This document shows positions 1 through 8,486 of a stretch of 18,883 nt of DNA, piece by piece. The number at the start of each line of letters is the position of its first letter. The first letter of the stretch is position 1. Under the pieces are notes generated by a model. The model searched no databases. It was not told the origin of the DNA and saw nothing but the letters and a program-made list of their open reading frames with translations. The DNA comes from JASEHD01 sp964471945 (GTDB taxonomy: Bacteria > Bacteroidota > Ignavibacteria > UBA10030 > SZUA-254): contig CAYYIJ010000045.1 in assembly GCA_964471945.1 (NCBI GenBank), forward strand, positions 1 to 18,883, written 5' to 3'. Both the position numbers and the translations under genes were made by a program.

Positions 1-50
1 TATTTAGTTTTGTAAGATTAGATGTACATAATGTTAGAAAGATTCAATAA

Positions 51-79
51 TTGACTCTCATTCTCCAAAATGATATATT
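51..79 (+). promoter_or_regulatory. sigma70-type promoter of the yqeY-purL operon
   Basis: A -35 box TTGACT (51-56) and a -10 box TATATT (74-79) are separated by exactly 17 bp. Each matches the sigma70 consensus at 5 of 6 positions. Transcription would start near 86, leaving a leader of about 18 nt before the ATG at 104. The flanking DNA (1-103) is very AT-rich and holds no supported gene. The same -10 hexamer recurs before ssrA, xseA and bshB1, which strengthens the call. It is predicted from sequence only. Confidence 0.7.
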
Positions 80-103
80 CAATACATAAAATAAAAAACT
101 TAT

Positions 104-556
104 ATGTCTTTACTCGATAAAATATCTGATGATATGAAGATAGCCCTGAAATCTGGTCATCAACTACGATTAGAAACACTGAGGATGATAAGAGCAGGTT
201 TATTAGAGAAACAAGTTGAGAAAAGACCATCAGGAGGTATGACACCCGATGATGAACTGGCAGTTCTAATCACGGCTTCGAAGAAACGAAAAGAAGCCAT
301 CGAAATATATCGCCAAAACAACAGAATTGATTTAGCAGAACAGGAAGAAAAAGAATTAAATATTATCCAAGAATATTTACCAAAACAACTATCTAATTCT
401 GAAATAGAAGCTTTTGTTAAAAAGGTAATCGCTGAAGAAAATGCTACGGCTGCGAAGGACTTTGGTAAAGTTATGCCTATCATTATGAAAGAGCTAAAAG
501 GTAAAGCCGATGGAAAAGTAATTCAGGAAACGGTAAAAAAACATTTAGGAGGATAA
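104..556 (+). CDS. yqeY: GatB/YqeY domain protein
   Basis: This 150-residue protein belongs to the stand-alone YqeY family, related to the C-terminal tail domain of the GatB subunit of tRNA-dependent amidotransferase. Family members are small, soluble and helical; a role in amino-acyl-tRNA amidation or tRNA binding is suspected but not settled. Visible family signatures are the N-terminal MSLLDKISDDMKIALKSGH stretch, a LRMIRAGLLEK segment, the EAIEIYRQ and EQEEKELNIIQEYLPKQLS run, and the C-terminal GKVMPIIMKELKGKADG motif followed by the short tail. Length is normal for the family (about 145-150 aa). It is the first gene of the + strand operon, about 18 nt downstream of a good promoter, with no Shine-Dalgarno sequence. 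cvpA follows after 9 nt. The family call is firm; the cellular role is inference. Confidence 0.93.
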   Translation: MSLLDKISDDMKIALKSGHQLRLETLRMIRAGLLEKQVEKRPSGGMTPDDELAVLITASKKRKEAIEIYRQNNRIDLAEQEEKELNIIQEYLPKQLSNSEIEAFVKKVIAEENATAAKDFGKVMPIIMKELKGKADGKVIQETVKKHLGG

Positions 557-565
557 TTTATAAAT

Positions 566-1096
566 ATGACAGATATTTTAATTATAGTTGGTATTTTATT
601 GTTCATAGTTTTAGGGATTAGAGATGGATTATTTAAAAAGATATTCGGAATCCTGGGCTTTTTAGGTGGATTGATTTGTGCCACAAAATTTATGGTACCT
701 TTTTCTAATGTAATCATAGATTGGATAGGTTTTTCTGAAGAAGTATCTATAATTCTTGCTTTTTTCATTATCTTCATAATCATTGTAATCATAATAAATT
801 TATTCTATCGTTGGTTTGGGAAAAGCGGGAGTGGTACTCTCAAACTGTGGTCGAGAATAGCAGGAGGAATTCTTGGTTTTGCTCAGGGTTTAGTTGCTGT
901 TAGTTTAGTACTGGTAATGTTCAGTTTCTATGCTATACCTTCTGAAGAAGATCGCTCTGATTCATTATTATATCATGATATATTCAAAATCGCACCAAAA
1001 GTTTTTGATTATATGACTAAATGGATTCCAGATTCAAAAAAGTTCTTCGAAGAGATAAAAGAAAAGATGAGTACAGTAAAGATACCTTCAGTTTAA
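566..1096 (+). CDS. cvpA: CvpA family inner-membrane protein
   Basis: This 176-residue integral membrane protein has about four hydrophobic segments: roughly residues 3-20, 27-45, 60-80 and 100-122. The N-terminal arrangement (D-I-L-I-I-V-G-I then GIRDGLFKKIFGILGFLGG) and the later SRIAGGILGFAQGL segment are typical of the CvpA/colicin V production family. CvpA proteins sit in the inner membrane and affect envelope homeostasis; the biochemical activity is not established. The C-terminal ~50 residues are charged and probably lie outside the bilayer. An AGGAGG at 547-552 lies 13 nt before the ATG, but it also encodes the Leu-Gly-Gly end of yqeY, so it may be only partly a ribosome-binding site. 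mutS2 follows after 7 nt, the common CvpA-MutS2 neighbourhood of many bacteria. Confidence 0.85.
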   Translation: MTDILIIVGILLFIVLGIRDGLFKKIFGILGFLGGLICATKFMVPFSNVIIDWIGFSEEVSIILAFFIIFIIIVIIINLFYRWFGKSGSGTLKLWSRIAGGILGFAQGLVAVSLVLVMFSFYAIPSEEDRSDSLLYHDIFKIAPKVFDYMTKWIPDSKKFFEEIKEKMSTVKIPSV

Positions 1097-1103
1097 GATT
1101 TTC

Positions 1104-3455
1104 ATGCGCGAGTTTCTTAATTCATTTCAAAAGTTAGAATTCGATAAAGTTAAAAAATACATCCAAAGGTATGCAATTTCAGATTTAGGGCGGGAGCATT
1201 TAGAACAACTTATCCCTTCCCTCATCATGAATGAAATACAAGAAAATCTGTTTCTTGTTACCGAAATGAAATTGCTTCATGAAACTGACGATCCCTTACC
1301 CCTCGACAATCTCCACGATATCCGGAAAAGCTTACATCGTTCATCAATTGAAAATTATATTCTATCTTTGGAGGAACTTCGAAAAATTGAATTGGTTTTA
1401 ATAACCTCAAATAAAATACACACATATTTTGCTCGAAGAACAAAGCGCTATCCTCTTTTATCATCAAAAGTTAAATCTATTCATATTGAGAAGATTCTGG
1501 AATACAATATACATCATACTATTGATGAAGATGCAAAAGTGAAGGATTCGGCAAGTAAAGAGTTGCAATCAATCAGACGGCAAATTATTGATAAAAGCCA
1601 TACTATCAGAAGGAGTTTGGAATATATCCTAAAATCAATTTCCAATAGTGATTGGGTTCAAGAAGAAATTATTACGACCAGAGAGGGAAGAATGGTAATT
1701 CCAGTTAAATCCGAACATAAAAATCGGGTACCTGGTTTCATCCACAGTGCTTCTGCTAGTGGTGCTACCGTCTACATTGAACCAGCTGAAACACTTGAAG
1801 TGAATAATGAGATAAGGACTCTATACTTTCAAGAACAACGAGAAATTGAAAAATTACTTAAAGAATTGACAAAACAAGTTCGTGAGGTTAAGGATAATAT
1901 CTTAGAGAATGTCAGAATATTATCAGAGCTTGATTTCATACAAGCGAAGGCAAAGTATTCAATAGAAGCCATAGGTTCTGAGCCGAAGATCAAATCCGAT
2001 GGTGAAATTAAATTTATCAATGCTTATCATCCCTTGCTCCTTCAGAAACATAAAAGGGGAGAGATAGTTCCATTAAACCTCGAGATAACACCTGAATATA
2101 ACACAATCATTATTACTGGACCAAATGCTGGTGGTAAAAGCGTTGCGATGAAAACTGTAGGTTTACTTTCTTTGCTGGCTCAAGCTGGTTGCCACATCCC
2201 TGCTTCGGCAGAGAGCGAGCTTAGAATTTTTTCTGATATTTTTGTCGATATGGGAGATGAACAATCAATAGAAAACGATTTAAGCAGCTTTAGCTCGCAC
2301 TTAAAAAATTTAAAACAAATTATTGATGATGCAAATGAATCGAGCCTTGTCCTGCTCGATGAAATTGGATCAGGTACCGATCCTATTGAGGGCTCTTCGA
2401 TTGCTGCTGCAGTTTTAGAACAGCTTACGAAGCAAAAAGTAACAACTATCGCAACGACACACCATGGCAATTTAAAAGCATTTGCATTTGAAATTCCCGG
2501 TATGCAAAATGCCGCAATGGAATTCGACCAAACTTCTCTTAAACCGACATATCGATATCGTTCAGGAATACCCGGGAGCAGCTATGCTATTGAAATGGCA
2601 GAACGATTGAACTTATCATCTGATATTATCAAACGATCTCGTGAGATTAAAGGTAGTGAAGCAAATAAGCTTGAGGATTTAATTCTCGACCTCGAAAAGA
2701 AATCTCAGGAGTTAAAATCCACACTCGATACTGTTAACGAAGAAAAGTCTCGTCTCAATAACTTGAATTTAGTTTATCAACAGAAGGTATCTGCTTTAGA
2801 GAAAGAAGTTAAAGAGATAAAAGCTCGTGCATTGGATGAAGCCAAACATATAGTAAAGAAAGCCAACTCGGTTATTGAAAAATCTATTCGAGAAATAAAA
2901 GAAACATCAGCCGAAAGGGAAGTGATAAAGAAAGCCAAACTTGAAATTAAAGAATTAAGTGATGATTTCAACAATTTATTAGAAAATATTACTGCTGTTA
3001 CTGGAGGAAAAGAATATCAAGTTGGAGATAAAGTACGATTAAGACAGAGTAATACTATAGGAGAAATATTTTCTAAATATGATGATGATTCTTATATTGT
3101 ATTTAGCGGTAATCTTAAACTGAAAGTTAAACGAAAAGACATTGAAATCGTGGAAAGAGGTAAAACTGAATCTCATCTACATAGTGCATCAAGCCAAATT
3201 ATTCCGAGTGAAGTTAAACGTGAAATCGACTTACGTGGCATGTACGGAGATGAGGCACTTGATGCTTTAGATAAATTTTTGGATACAGCAATGCTCACAG
3301 GACTTAACCGTGTTGATATCATCCATGGAAAAGGAACGGGTGCTCTTAGAAAGAAAATAACGGAATATCTAAAATCTCAGCCATCAATAAAATCCTTTAG
3401 GTTAGGTGAATGGAATGAGGGGGGAACCGGTGTTACTGTCGTTGAATTAATTTAA
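1104..3455 (+). CDS. mutS2: Endonuclease MutS2
   Basis: This 783-residue protein has full MutS2 architecture. Residues ~1-320 form the core/clamp region. The ABC-type ATPase follows, with Walker A GPNAGGKS at 339-346 and Walker B LLDEIGSGTDP with Asp419-Glu420, then an ATTHHGNLK H-loop. A long charged coiled coil occupies about 515-630, a KOW/SH3-like segment lies near 640-690, and a C-terminal Smr nuclease domain carries the DLRG motif at 709-712 and HGKGTG at 741-746. As in the family, the N-terminal mismatch-recognition domain of MutS1 is absent. MutS2 proteins suppress homologous recombination or rescue collided ribosomes, depending on species; which applies here cannot be told. The Smr motifs (LRG and HGKG) appear intact. 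There is no obvious SD before the ATG; accC starts 10 nt after the stop. Confidence 0.97.
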   Translation: MREFLNSFQKLEFDKVKKYIQRYAISDLGREHLEQLIPSLIMNEIQENLFLVTEMKLLHETDDPLPLDNLHDIRKSLHRSSIENYILSLEELRKIELVLITSNKIHTYFARRTKRYPLLSSKVKSIHIEKILEYNIHHTIDEDAKVKDSASKELQSIRRQIIDKSHTIRRSLEYILKSISNSDWVQEEIITTREGRMVIPVKSEHKNRVPGFIHSASASGATVYIEPAETLEVNNEIRTLYFQEQREIEKLLKELTKQVREVKDNILENVRILSELDFIQAKAKYSIEAIGSEPKIKSDGEIKFINAYHPLLLQKHKRGEIVPLNLEITPEYNTIIITGPNAGGKSVAMKTVGLLSLLAQAGCHIPASAESELRIFSDIFVDMGDEQSIENDLSSFSSHLKNLKQIIDDANESSLVLLDEIGSGTDPIEGSSIAAAVLEQLTKQKVTTIATTHHGNLKAFAFEIPGMQNAAMEFDQTSLKPTYRYRSGIPGSSYAIEMAERLNLSSDIIKRSREIKGSEANKLEDLILDLEKKSQELKSTLDTVNEEKSRLNNLNLVYQQKVSALEKEVKEIKARALDEAKHIVKKANSVIEKSIREIKETSAEREVIKKAKLEIKELSDDFNNLLENITAVTGGKEYQVGDKVRLRQSNTIGEIFSKYDDDSYIVFSGNLKLKVKRKDIEIVERGKTESHLHSASSQIIPSEVKREIDLRGMYGDEALDALDKFLDTAMLTGLNRVDIIHGKGTGALRKKITEYLKSQPSIKSFRLGEWNEGGTGVTVVELI

Positions 3456-3465
3456 ATTATTAAAA

Positions 3466-4787
3466 ATGAAATCAAATAAAATTAAAAAAATTCTTATTGC
3501 GAATCGAGGAGAGATTGCTGTTCGCATCATTAAGACATGTAAAGAAATGGAGATTGATACAGTTGCCGTGTTTTCAGACATAGATCGCGATTCNNNNNNN
3601 NNNNNNNNNNNNNNNNNNNNNNNNNNNNNNNNNNNNNNNNNNNNNNNNNNNNNNNNNNNNNNNNNNNNNNNNNNNNNNNNNNNNNNNNNNNNNCAACAGA
3701 GCCTATAACATCAATTGAAGAGGCAAAATCTATTGCCCGAAAAATAAGTTATCCGATATTACTTAAAGCTGCAGGTGGAGGTGGTGGAAAGGGGATGAGA
3801 ATTGTTCAAGAAGAATCGGAATTAGCATCGTCTTATAAAGCAAGCAAATCTGAAGCGTTATCTTCGTTCGGTGATGATAGAGTTTACATTGAGAAATACA
3901 TTGAAAATCCACGTCATATTGAGGTGCAGGTTCTGGCTGATAAACATGGAAATGCTATCCATCTCGGAGAACGTGAATGTTCAATCCAACGACGTCATCA
4001 GAAAATAATTGAAGAATCTCCATCAACTCTTATAGATGATAATATTAGAGAGCAATTAACTAAAGCAGCAATTAAACTTGTTAAATCCAGTGGGTACACA
4101 AATGCCGGCACACTTGAATTTATTTTCGATGAAGATCGGAACTTTTTTTTCCTCGAAATGAATACCCGACTCCAGGTAGAACATCCAGTAACCGAAATGA
4201 GAGTGGGCATAGATATCGTTCGGGAGCAAATAAGAATCGCAGAGAGCAAACCGCTTTCATTAGAACAAAAAGATGTAATATTTAACGGACACGCTATCGA
4301 GTGTAGAGTCTATGCTGAAGACCCCTCAAACAATTTTTTCCCTTCTATTGGCAAAATCTATGCATTAAAAGCATTAATGGGATATGGTATCAGAGAGGAT
4401 AGAGGTATAGAGGAAGGGAATGAGATAACCCCCTATTATGATCCGATTATTTCAAAGTTAGTAGTATGGGGGAAAACTCGTATAGAAACAATCAAGCGGA
4501 TGATCAGTGCATTGGATAATTACGAAATTTTTGGTGTCCGAAACAATATTGCACTTTGTTCTTGGATAATGAAACATCCGAATTTTGAAAATGGTAAATT
4601 TGATACAAATTTTTTAACTAAGTATTTTCAACCTGAATTACTTGAGCAACTTCCAACCGATATCCTACATGCAGGAGCGATAACTGCAATTCAATATTCA
4701 AAGATGCTCCATAGTATCCAACCAATAAAAGGAGACGGAGATGTTGTGAGTAAATGGAAAAAGAAAATCTCAAAATTTATGAGATGA
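3466..4787 (+). CDS. accC: Biotin carboxylase subunit of acetyl-CoA/acyl-CoA carboxylase (interrupted by assembly gap)
   Basis: The enzyme uses ATP and bicarbonate to carboxylate biotin on the carrier protein encoded next. Before the gap the conserved N-terminus KILIANRGEIAVRII is visible (42 codons, from ATG 3466). After it come the ATP-grasp glycine loop (AAGGGGGKGMR, about 3766-3800), EKYIENPRHIEVQVL, GERECSIQRRHQKIIEE and EMNTRLQVEHPVTEM, which hold the catalytic and metal-binding residues, then the C-terminal domain to the TGA at 4785-4787. The two halves are in different frames only because the N run at 3594-3693 has an arbitrary length, so this is not evidence of a frameshift. Coding is continuous from 3696 to the stop, although the first ATG after the gap is at 3795. 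The TGA overlaps the carrier gene's ATG at 4784. AccC of acetyl-CoA carboxylase and the alpha subunit of propionyl-CoA carboxylase cannot be separated here, and no carboxyltransferase gene is in the window. Confidence 0.93.
3594..3693. other. Assembly gap (100 N) inside accC
   Basis: Exactly 100 consecutive N lie within the biotin carboxylase gene, the usual placeholder for a scaffold gap of unknown size. The coding sequence before it ends two bases into a codon, and the sequence after it resumes with two bases before the next codon. The true missing length must therefore be 2 modulo 3, and 100 cannot be right. Comparison with the known AccC layout suggests about 97 codons are disrupted, that is roughly 285-290 nt. 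Confidence 0.98.
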
Positions 4788-5317
4788 TGAATATGGAAAA
4801 GTATAACATCATCATTGGTGAAAATAAAATCGAGGTAGCTAATCCAACGGCTAATCAATTTATTATAAATGGAAACAAAACTTACGATTTCGTTTTAACC
4901 CGAACTTCAACTGAAATAAACCGTATCTGCATTGGAAATCAATTTTTTAATTTATTATGTAAGCAAATATCAGAAAACGAATTTGAAATCTGGATTAAGC
5001 ATTTTGTTTTCAAAGTAAAAGTTGAAGACTCAAGATCACAATTACTCTCACGTTTCGCAAAAAATACAAAATCTAAATTTGATCAGGTTATTATAATAGC
5101 CCCCATGCCTGGCTTGTTAACAAAAATTGAAGTAAAAATAGGTGAAATTATTCATCCAGGTAAAGGATTAATTATTCTCGAAGCGATGAAAATGGAGAAC
5201 GAAATTCGTTCTTCAGTATATGGCAAAGTTAGGTCAATTGAAGTAATGGAACATGTATCTGTCGAAAAGGATCAAACATTAATAATTATAGATCCAATAG
5301 ATTCAGAATCAAAATAA
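4784..5317 (+). CDS. accB: Biotin carboxyl carrier protein of acyl-CoA carboxylase
   Basis: The C-terminal ~75 residues are a biotinyl domain: the APMPGLLTKIEVKIGE strand pattern, then EAMKMENE with the acceptor lysine (Lys136 counting from the start used here), then a second half ending DQTLIIIDP about 40 residues later. The N-terminal ~100 residues resemble the linker/BT-like region of propionyl-CoA-type carboxylase alpha chains, so this looks like the second half of such a chain carried as a separate polypeptide. I chose ATG 4784 because it forms an ATGA overlap with the accC stop, a typical translational coupling. An upstream in-frame ATG at 4754 would overlap accC by 34 bp and add ten poorly conserved residues; ATGs at 4787 and 4793 are also possible. 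purL begins 8 nt downstream. The partner carboxyltransferase is not nearby. Confidence 0.9.
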   Translation: MMNMEKYNIIIGENKIEVANPTANQFIINGNKTYDFVLTRTSTEINRICIGNQFFNLLCKQISENEFEIWIKHFVFKVKVEDSRSQLLSRFAKNTKSKFDQVIIIAPMPGLLTKIEVKIGEIIHPGKGLIILEAMKMENEIRSSVYGKVRSIEVMEHVSVEKDQTLIIIDPIDSESK

Positions 5318-5325
5318 ATTGCTAA

Positions 5326-7557
5326 ATGATTGAACCAAGTGTGAATTTAGAGCTTGCGCTAAAGCATGGTCTAACAGAAGAAGAATACAATCGTATTGTT
5401 GAGATACTCGGAAAGGTACCAAACTATACTGAACTTGGAATATTTAGTGTGATGTGGAGTGAGCACTGCAGCTATAAGAATTCAATAGCTGAATTGAAAA
5501 AATTACCACGAACTGGAGAGAGACTTCTTGTTCAAGCAGGAGAGGAGAACGCGGGTTTAGTCGATATAGGGGATGGATTAGCAGTTGCATTCAAAATAGA
5601 AAGTCATAACCATCCTTCAGCAGTAGAACCATATCAAGGCGCTGCAACGGGTGTTGGTGGGATAATGCGTGATATTTTTACTATGGGAGCAAGACCAATT
5701 GCAGCACTTAATTCGTTGAGATTCGGAAACCTCAATAATCCTCGTACAAGATATCTGATGAAAGGTGTTATAAAAGGGATCGGTGATTATGGTAACTGTT
5801 TTGGTGTACCAACGGTTGCGGGGGATGTTTACTTCGATGATTGCTATAATGAAAATCCAATAGTTAATGCTATGTCGGTGGGTATAGTGAAGCATTCGGA
5901 AATTGCACGAGCTGTGGCAAAAGGTGAAGGTAACATCGTTATGATTGTGGGTTCGTCAACCGGCAGAGATGGAATTCATGGGGCTACATTTGCATCGGAA
6001 GAAATTTCAGAGGAATCTGAAAACAAACGTCCTTCAGTTCAGGTAGGTGATCCATTTACTGAAAAATTATTACTTGAGGCAACACTTGAAGCTGTCAAAG
6101 CCGGACTTGTTGTTGGTATACAAGATATGGGTGCGGCTGGAATTACTTGTTCAACATCGGAAATGAGTGCACGTGGAAAAAGTGGGATGATCATAGAACT
6201 CGATAAAGTTCCTGTTCGAGAAAAGGAGATGACTGCTTATGAAATAATGTTGTCTGAATCTCAAGAAAGAATGCTGGTCGTAACTACAAACGAAAATCAA
6301 GAAGCACTTAAAAAGATATATGCCAAGTGGGAGTTAAATTGCCTAGCGATTGGAATAGTAACGAACGATGATAGGGTAAAGGTATTTTATCATGGACAGA
6401 AGGCAGCCGATGTCATAGCAGAAAATCTAGTACTCGGTGGTGGTGCTCCGATTTACTACCGCGAGACAAAAGAACCTGAATTTATTAATGAAATTAGAAA
6501 TTTCGATTTTAATTCCCTACCGGAACCTAAAAATTATAACAATTGCATACTTGACCTTTTGAGCTCACCTAACATATGTTCAAGACGGTGGGTACATACA
6601 CAGTACGATACAATGGTTAGAACGAATACGATAGATATAAGTGGAGACGCAGCTGTTGTACGTTTAAAAGGCACTAATAAAGCATTGGCAATGAAAACTG
6701 ATTGCAACTCTCGTTATGTATTTTTGAATCCATACGAAGGTTCCAAAATAGCTGTAGCTGAGTGTGCGAGAAATGTTGTATGTGTTGGAGCTAAGCCACT
6801 TGCAATAACAAATTGTCTGAACTTCGGTAATCCATATAAGCCAGAAATATTTTGGCAATTCAAAGAGTCCGTTCGAGGTATCGGTGATGCTTGTCGAATA
6901 TTAAATACGCCTGTAACTGGTGGTAATGTTAGTTTTTATAACGAAAACCCGGATGGTCCCATTTATCCTACACCAGTAATCGGTATGATCGGCGAGATAT
7001 CTGATATTAGCAAAGTTGTTTCAGCAGATTTCAAAAATGTAGGTGATATAATAATCTTACTCGGTTCAAATAAAGGACATTTAGGTGGGTCAGAATATCT
7101 AAAAGTTTGTTATGATAAGATTGTTGGTAATGCACCTTCGATAGATTTACAATATGAATTTCAGCTTCAAGCCGCTTGTTTAAGAATGATGAACGTAGGA
7201 TTAATAAAATCTGCACATGATATCAGTGATGGTGGATTAGCAGTAGCAATAGCTGAATGTGCAATTTTTGCGTTGGATAAAAGCAAATCACTGGGAGCAT
7301 CCATTGAGACTGTTTCAAATTTGAGAAATGATTTTTATCTATTTGGTGAAGATCAATCTCGTATCATAATTACAACTGATAAAAATAAAATCGAATCCAT
7401 AAAAAAAATCGCTGAAGATACCCAAATAGACTTTACCGAGATCGGTGTCGTCATTGAAGATAAGATAAGACTTAACGATAAAATAGAATTGAGTGTTAAC
7501 GAAATAGCTAAAATATACAATACAAGTCTGAAAGATAGGGTGGAGTCAATACGATAA
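5326..7557 (+). CDS. purL: Phosphoribosylformylglycinamidine synthase subunit PurL (short form)
   Basis: PurL catalyses the ATP-dependent conversion of FGAR to FGAM, the fourth step of purine synthesis. At 743 residues it is the short PurL that works in a complex with separate PurS and PurQ, not the ~1300-residue fused form; neither partner is in this window. Visible motifs are MWSEHCSYKNS with the conserved His47, the ESHNHPSAVEPYQGAATGVGG block around residues 92-112, the GDVYFDDC and QDMGAAGITCSTSEM segments of the first AIRS-like half, and the repeated second half with TGGNVSFYNE and HDISDGGLAVAIAECA. It is the last gene of the + strand operon, 8 nt after the biotin carrier gene and without a clear SD. 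It stops 10 bp before the stop codon of convergent dapF. No strong terminator hairpin is visible between the two. Confidence 0.98.
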   Translation: MIEPSVNLELALKHGLTEEEYNRIVEILGKVPNYTELGIFSVMWSEHCSYKNSIAELKKLPRTGERLLVQAGEENAGLVDIGDGLAVAFKIESHNHPSAVEPYQGAATGVGGIMRDIFTMGARPIAALNSLRFGNLNNPRTRYLMKGVIKGIGDYGNCFGVPTVAGDVYFDDCYNENPIVNAMSVGIVKHSEIARAVAKGEGNIVMIVGSSTGRDGIHGATFASEEISEESENKRPSVQVGDPFTEKLLLEATLEAVKAGLVVGIQDMGAAGITCSTSEMSARGKSGMIIELDKVPVREKEMTAYEIMLSESQERMLVVTTNENQEALKKIYAKWELNCLAIGIVTNDDRVKVFYHGQKAADVIAENLVLGGGAPIYYRETKEPEFINEIRNFDFNSLPEPKNYNNCILDLLSSPNICSRRWVHTQYDTMVRTNTIDISGDAAVVRLKGTNKALAMKTDCNSRYVFLNPYEGSKIAVAECARNVVCVGAKPLAITNCLNFGNPYKPEIFWQFKESVRGIGDACRILNTPVTGGNVSFYNENPDGPIYPTPVIGMIGEISDISKVVSADFKNVGDIIILLGSNKGHLGGSEYLKVCYDKIVGNAPSIDLQYEFQLQAACLRMMNVGLIKSAHDISDGGLAVAIAECAIFALDKSKSLGASIETVSNLRNDFYLFGEDQSRIIITTDKNKIESIKKIAEDTQIDFTEIGVVIEDKIRLNDKIELSVNEIAKIYNTSLKDRVESIR

Positions 7558-7567
7558 CGTTAAAATT

Positions 7568-8434
7568 TTAGTAGAATAACTTTACATAACATATATTATC
7601 AGGCATTGAATAATCACCTTCAAATATCTTCTTAGCACTTCCAATCAATTCAACCTTATTAATTTCATCTACTTTTTTATCAAAACTAATTTTCAATATC
7701 TCTTTACTTCTTGTGTGAATATTAATTGGTGAGATTAGATTTTTTTGAATTGTTGTAATAATTGCTGATGCTACTGCACCTGTACCACAGGCAAGTGTTT
7801 CGTTCTCGACTCCTTTTTCATAAGTTCGAATTGATATATTTTCTTTATCTATAATCCTTACAAAATCAACATTTGTTCCTTCTGGCGAAAAATGTTCATG
7901 ATTGCGTATAAGCTTGCCAATATTTATTATTCCAAGTTCATCTATTTGTGATTGTAGCTCAACAGGAAGATCATCAGTAAATATAACAACATGCGGTGCA
8001 CCAGTATCAATAAAGTTATATGAAATATTTTGATTATATAAATTAAGATTTAGCTTGAGACGTAAAGATTTAGGTGGCTTCATCTTTAGTTTTATCTTAT
8101 GCTCTGAAAGTAACTCAGCATGATAAATATAATCTAAAGCTTCGAACATGATTGATGTTGAAGAAAGAGATTCCATAGCGAATAATGCAGAACACCGACC
8201 TCCATTACCACACATTCCACCAAAGCTACCATCAGAATTAAAATAATTCATTTTAAAATCAGCACGAATGCTCTTCTCAATCACGATTAGTCCATCTGCT
8301 CCAACTCCATAACGTCTATCGCAGATTTTAGGAGCAAGTTTAATCCAATCGATTAGGTAATTGCATTCTCGATTATCAATCAAGACGAAATCGTTTCCAG
8401 CTCCAGACATTTTCACAAATTTAATGCTTTGCAT
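7568..8434 (-). CDS. dapF: Diaminopimelate epimerase
   Basis: This 288-residue enzyme interconverts LL- and meso-diaminopimelate for lysine and peptidoglycan synthesis. The two catalytic cysteines are visible: Cys75 in MCGNGGRC and Cys216 in ETLACGTGAVAS. Other family motifs are KMSGAGNDFVLID at the N-terminus, RRYGVGADGL near residue 40, GAPHVV near 145 and GTNVDFVR near 187. Length is normal for the family. I kept the ATG at 8434 because the family usually has about eight residues before MxGxGNDF. The gene lies just downstream of the tmRNA gene and its terminator, with only about 27 nt between the terminator hairpin's T tract and the start codon. No convincing promoter is visible there, so it may depend on read-through or on a promoter inside the ssrA region. 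Confidence 0.97.
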   Translation of the reverse strand: MQSIKFVKMSGAGNDFVLIDNRECNYLIDWIKLAPKICDRRYGVGADGLIVIEKSIRADFKMNYFNSDGSFGGMCGNGGRCSALFAMESLSSTSIMFEALDYIYHAELLSEHKIKLKMKPPKSLRLKLNLNLYNQNISYNFIDTGAPHVVIFTDDLPVELQSQIDELGIINIGKLIRNHEHFSPEGTNVDFVRIIDKENISIRTYEKGVENETLACGTGAVASAIITTIQKNLISPINIHTRSKEILKISFDKKVDEINKVELIGSAKKIFEGDYSMPDNICYVKLFY

Positions 8435-8459
8435 ATACGAATTTACATTATGTTAAGGT

Positions 8460-8486
8460 AAAATAAAAATGCCGTCATAGGACGGC
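8460..8486 (-). terminator. Rho-independent terminator of ssrA
   Basis: On the - strand, GCCGTC-CTAT-GACGGC forms a 6-bp GC-rich stem (7 bp with the flanking T-A pair) with a 4-nt loop. It is followed at once by ATTTTTATTTT. The hairpin (8471-8486) starts 5 nt after the tmRNA 3' end at 8492, the expected place for the ssrA terminator. The + strand side is followed by AAAT, not a T tract, so it should act mainly on - strand transcripts. Confidence 0.85.

Noticed and set aside
18..245. 75-codon frame on the - strand at the left edge
   Set aside because: It lies across the promoter and the start of yqeY on the opposite strand, is hydrophobic low-complexity from AT-rich DNA, and resembles no gene.
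3466..3708. accC as a pseudogene or two separate genes
   Set aside because: The break coincides exactly with a 100-N placeholder; both sides match one biotin carboxylase, so the frame change is an assembly artefact.
4754..4783. Biotin carrier start at ATG 4754
   Set aside because: It would overlap accC by 34 bp and add ten residues of no family likeness; ATG 4784 gives the usual ATGA overlap.
7561..7570. TAAAATTTTA as a bidirectional terminator
   Set aside because: It is a perfect but purely AT palindrome of 10 bp with no loop, too weak to call a terminator.
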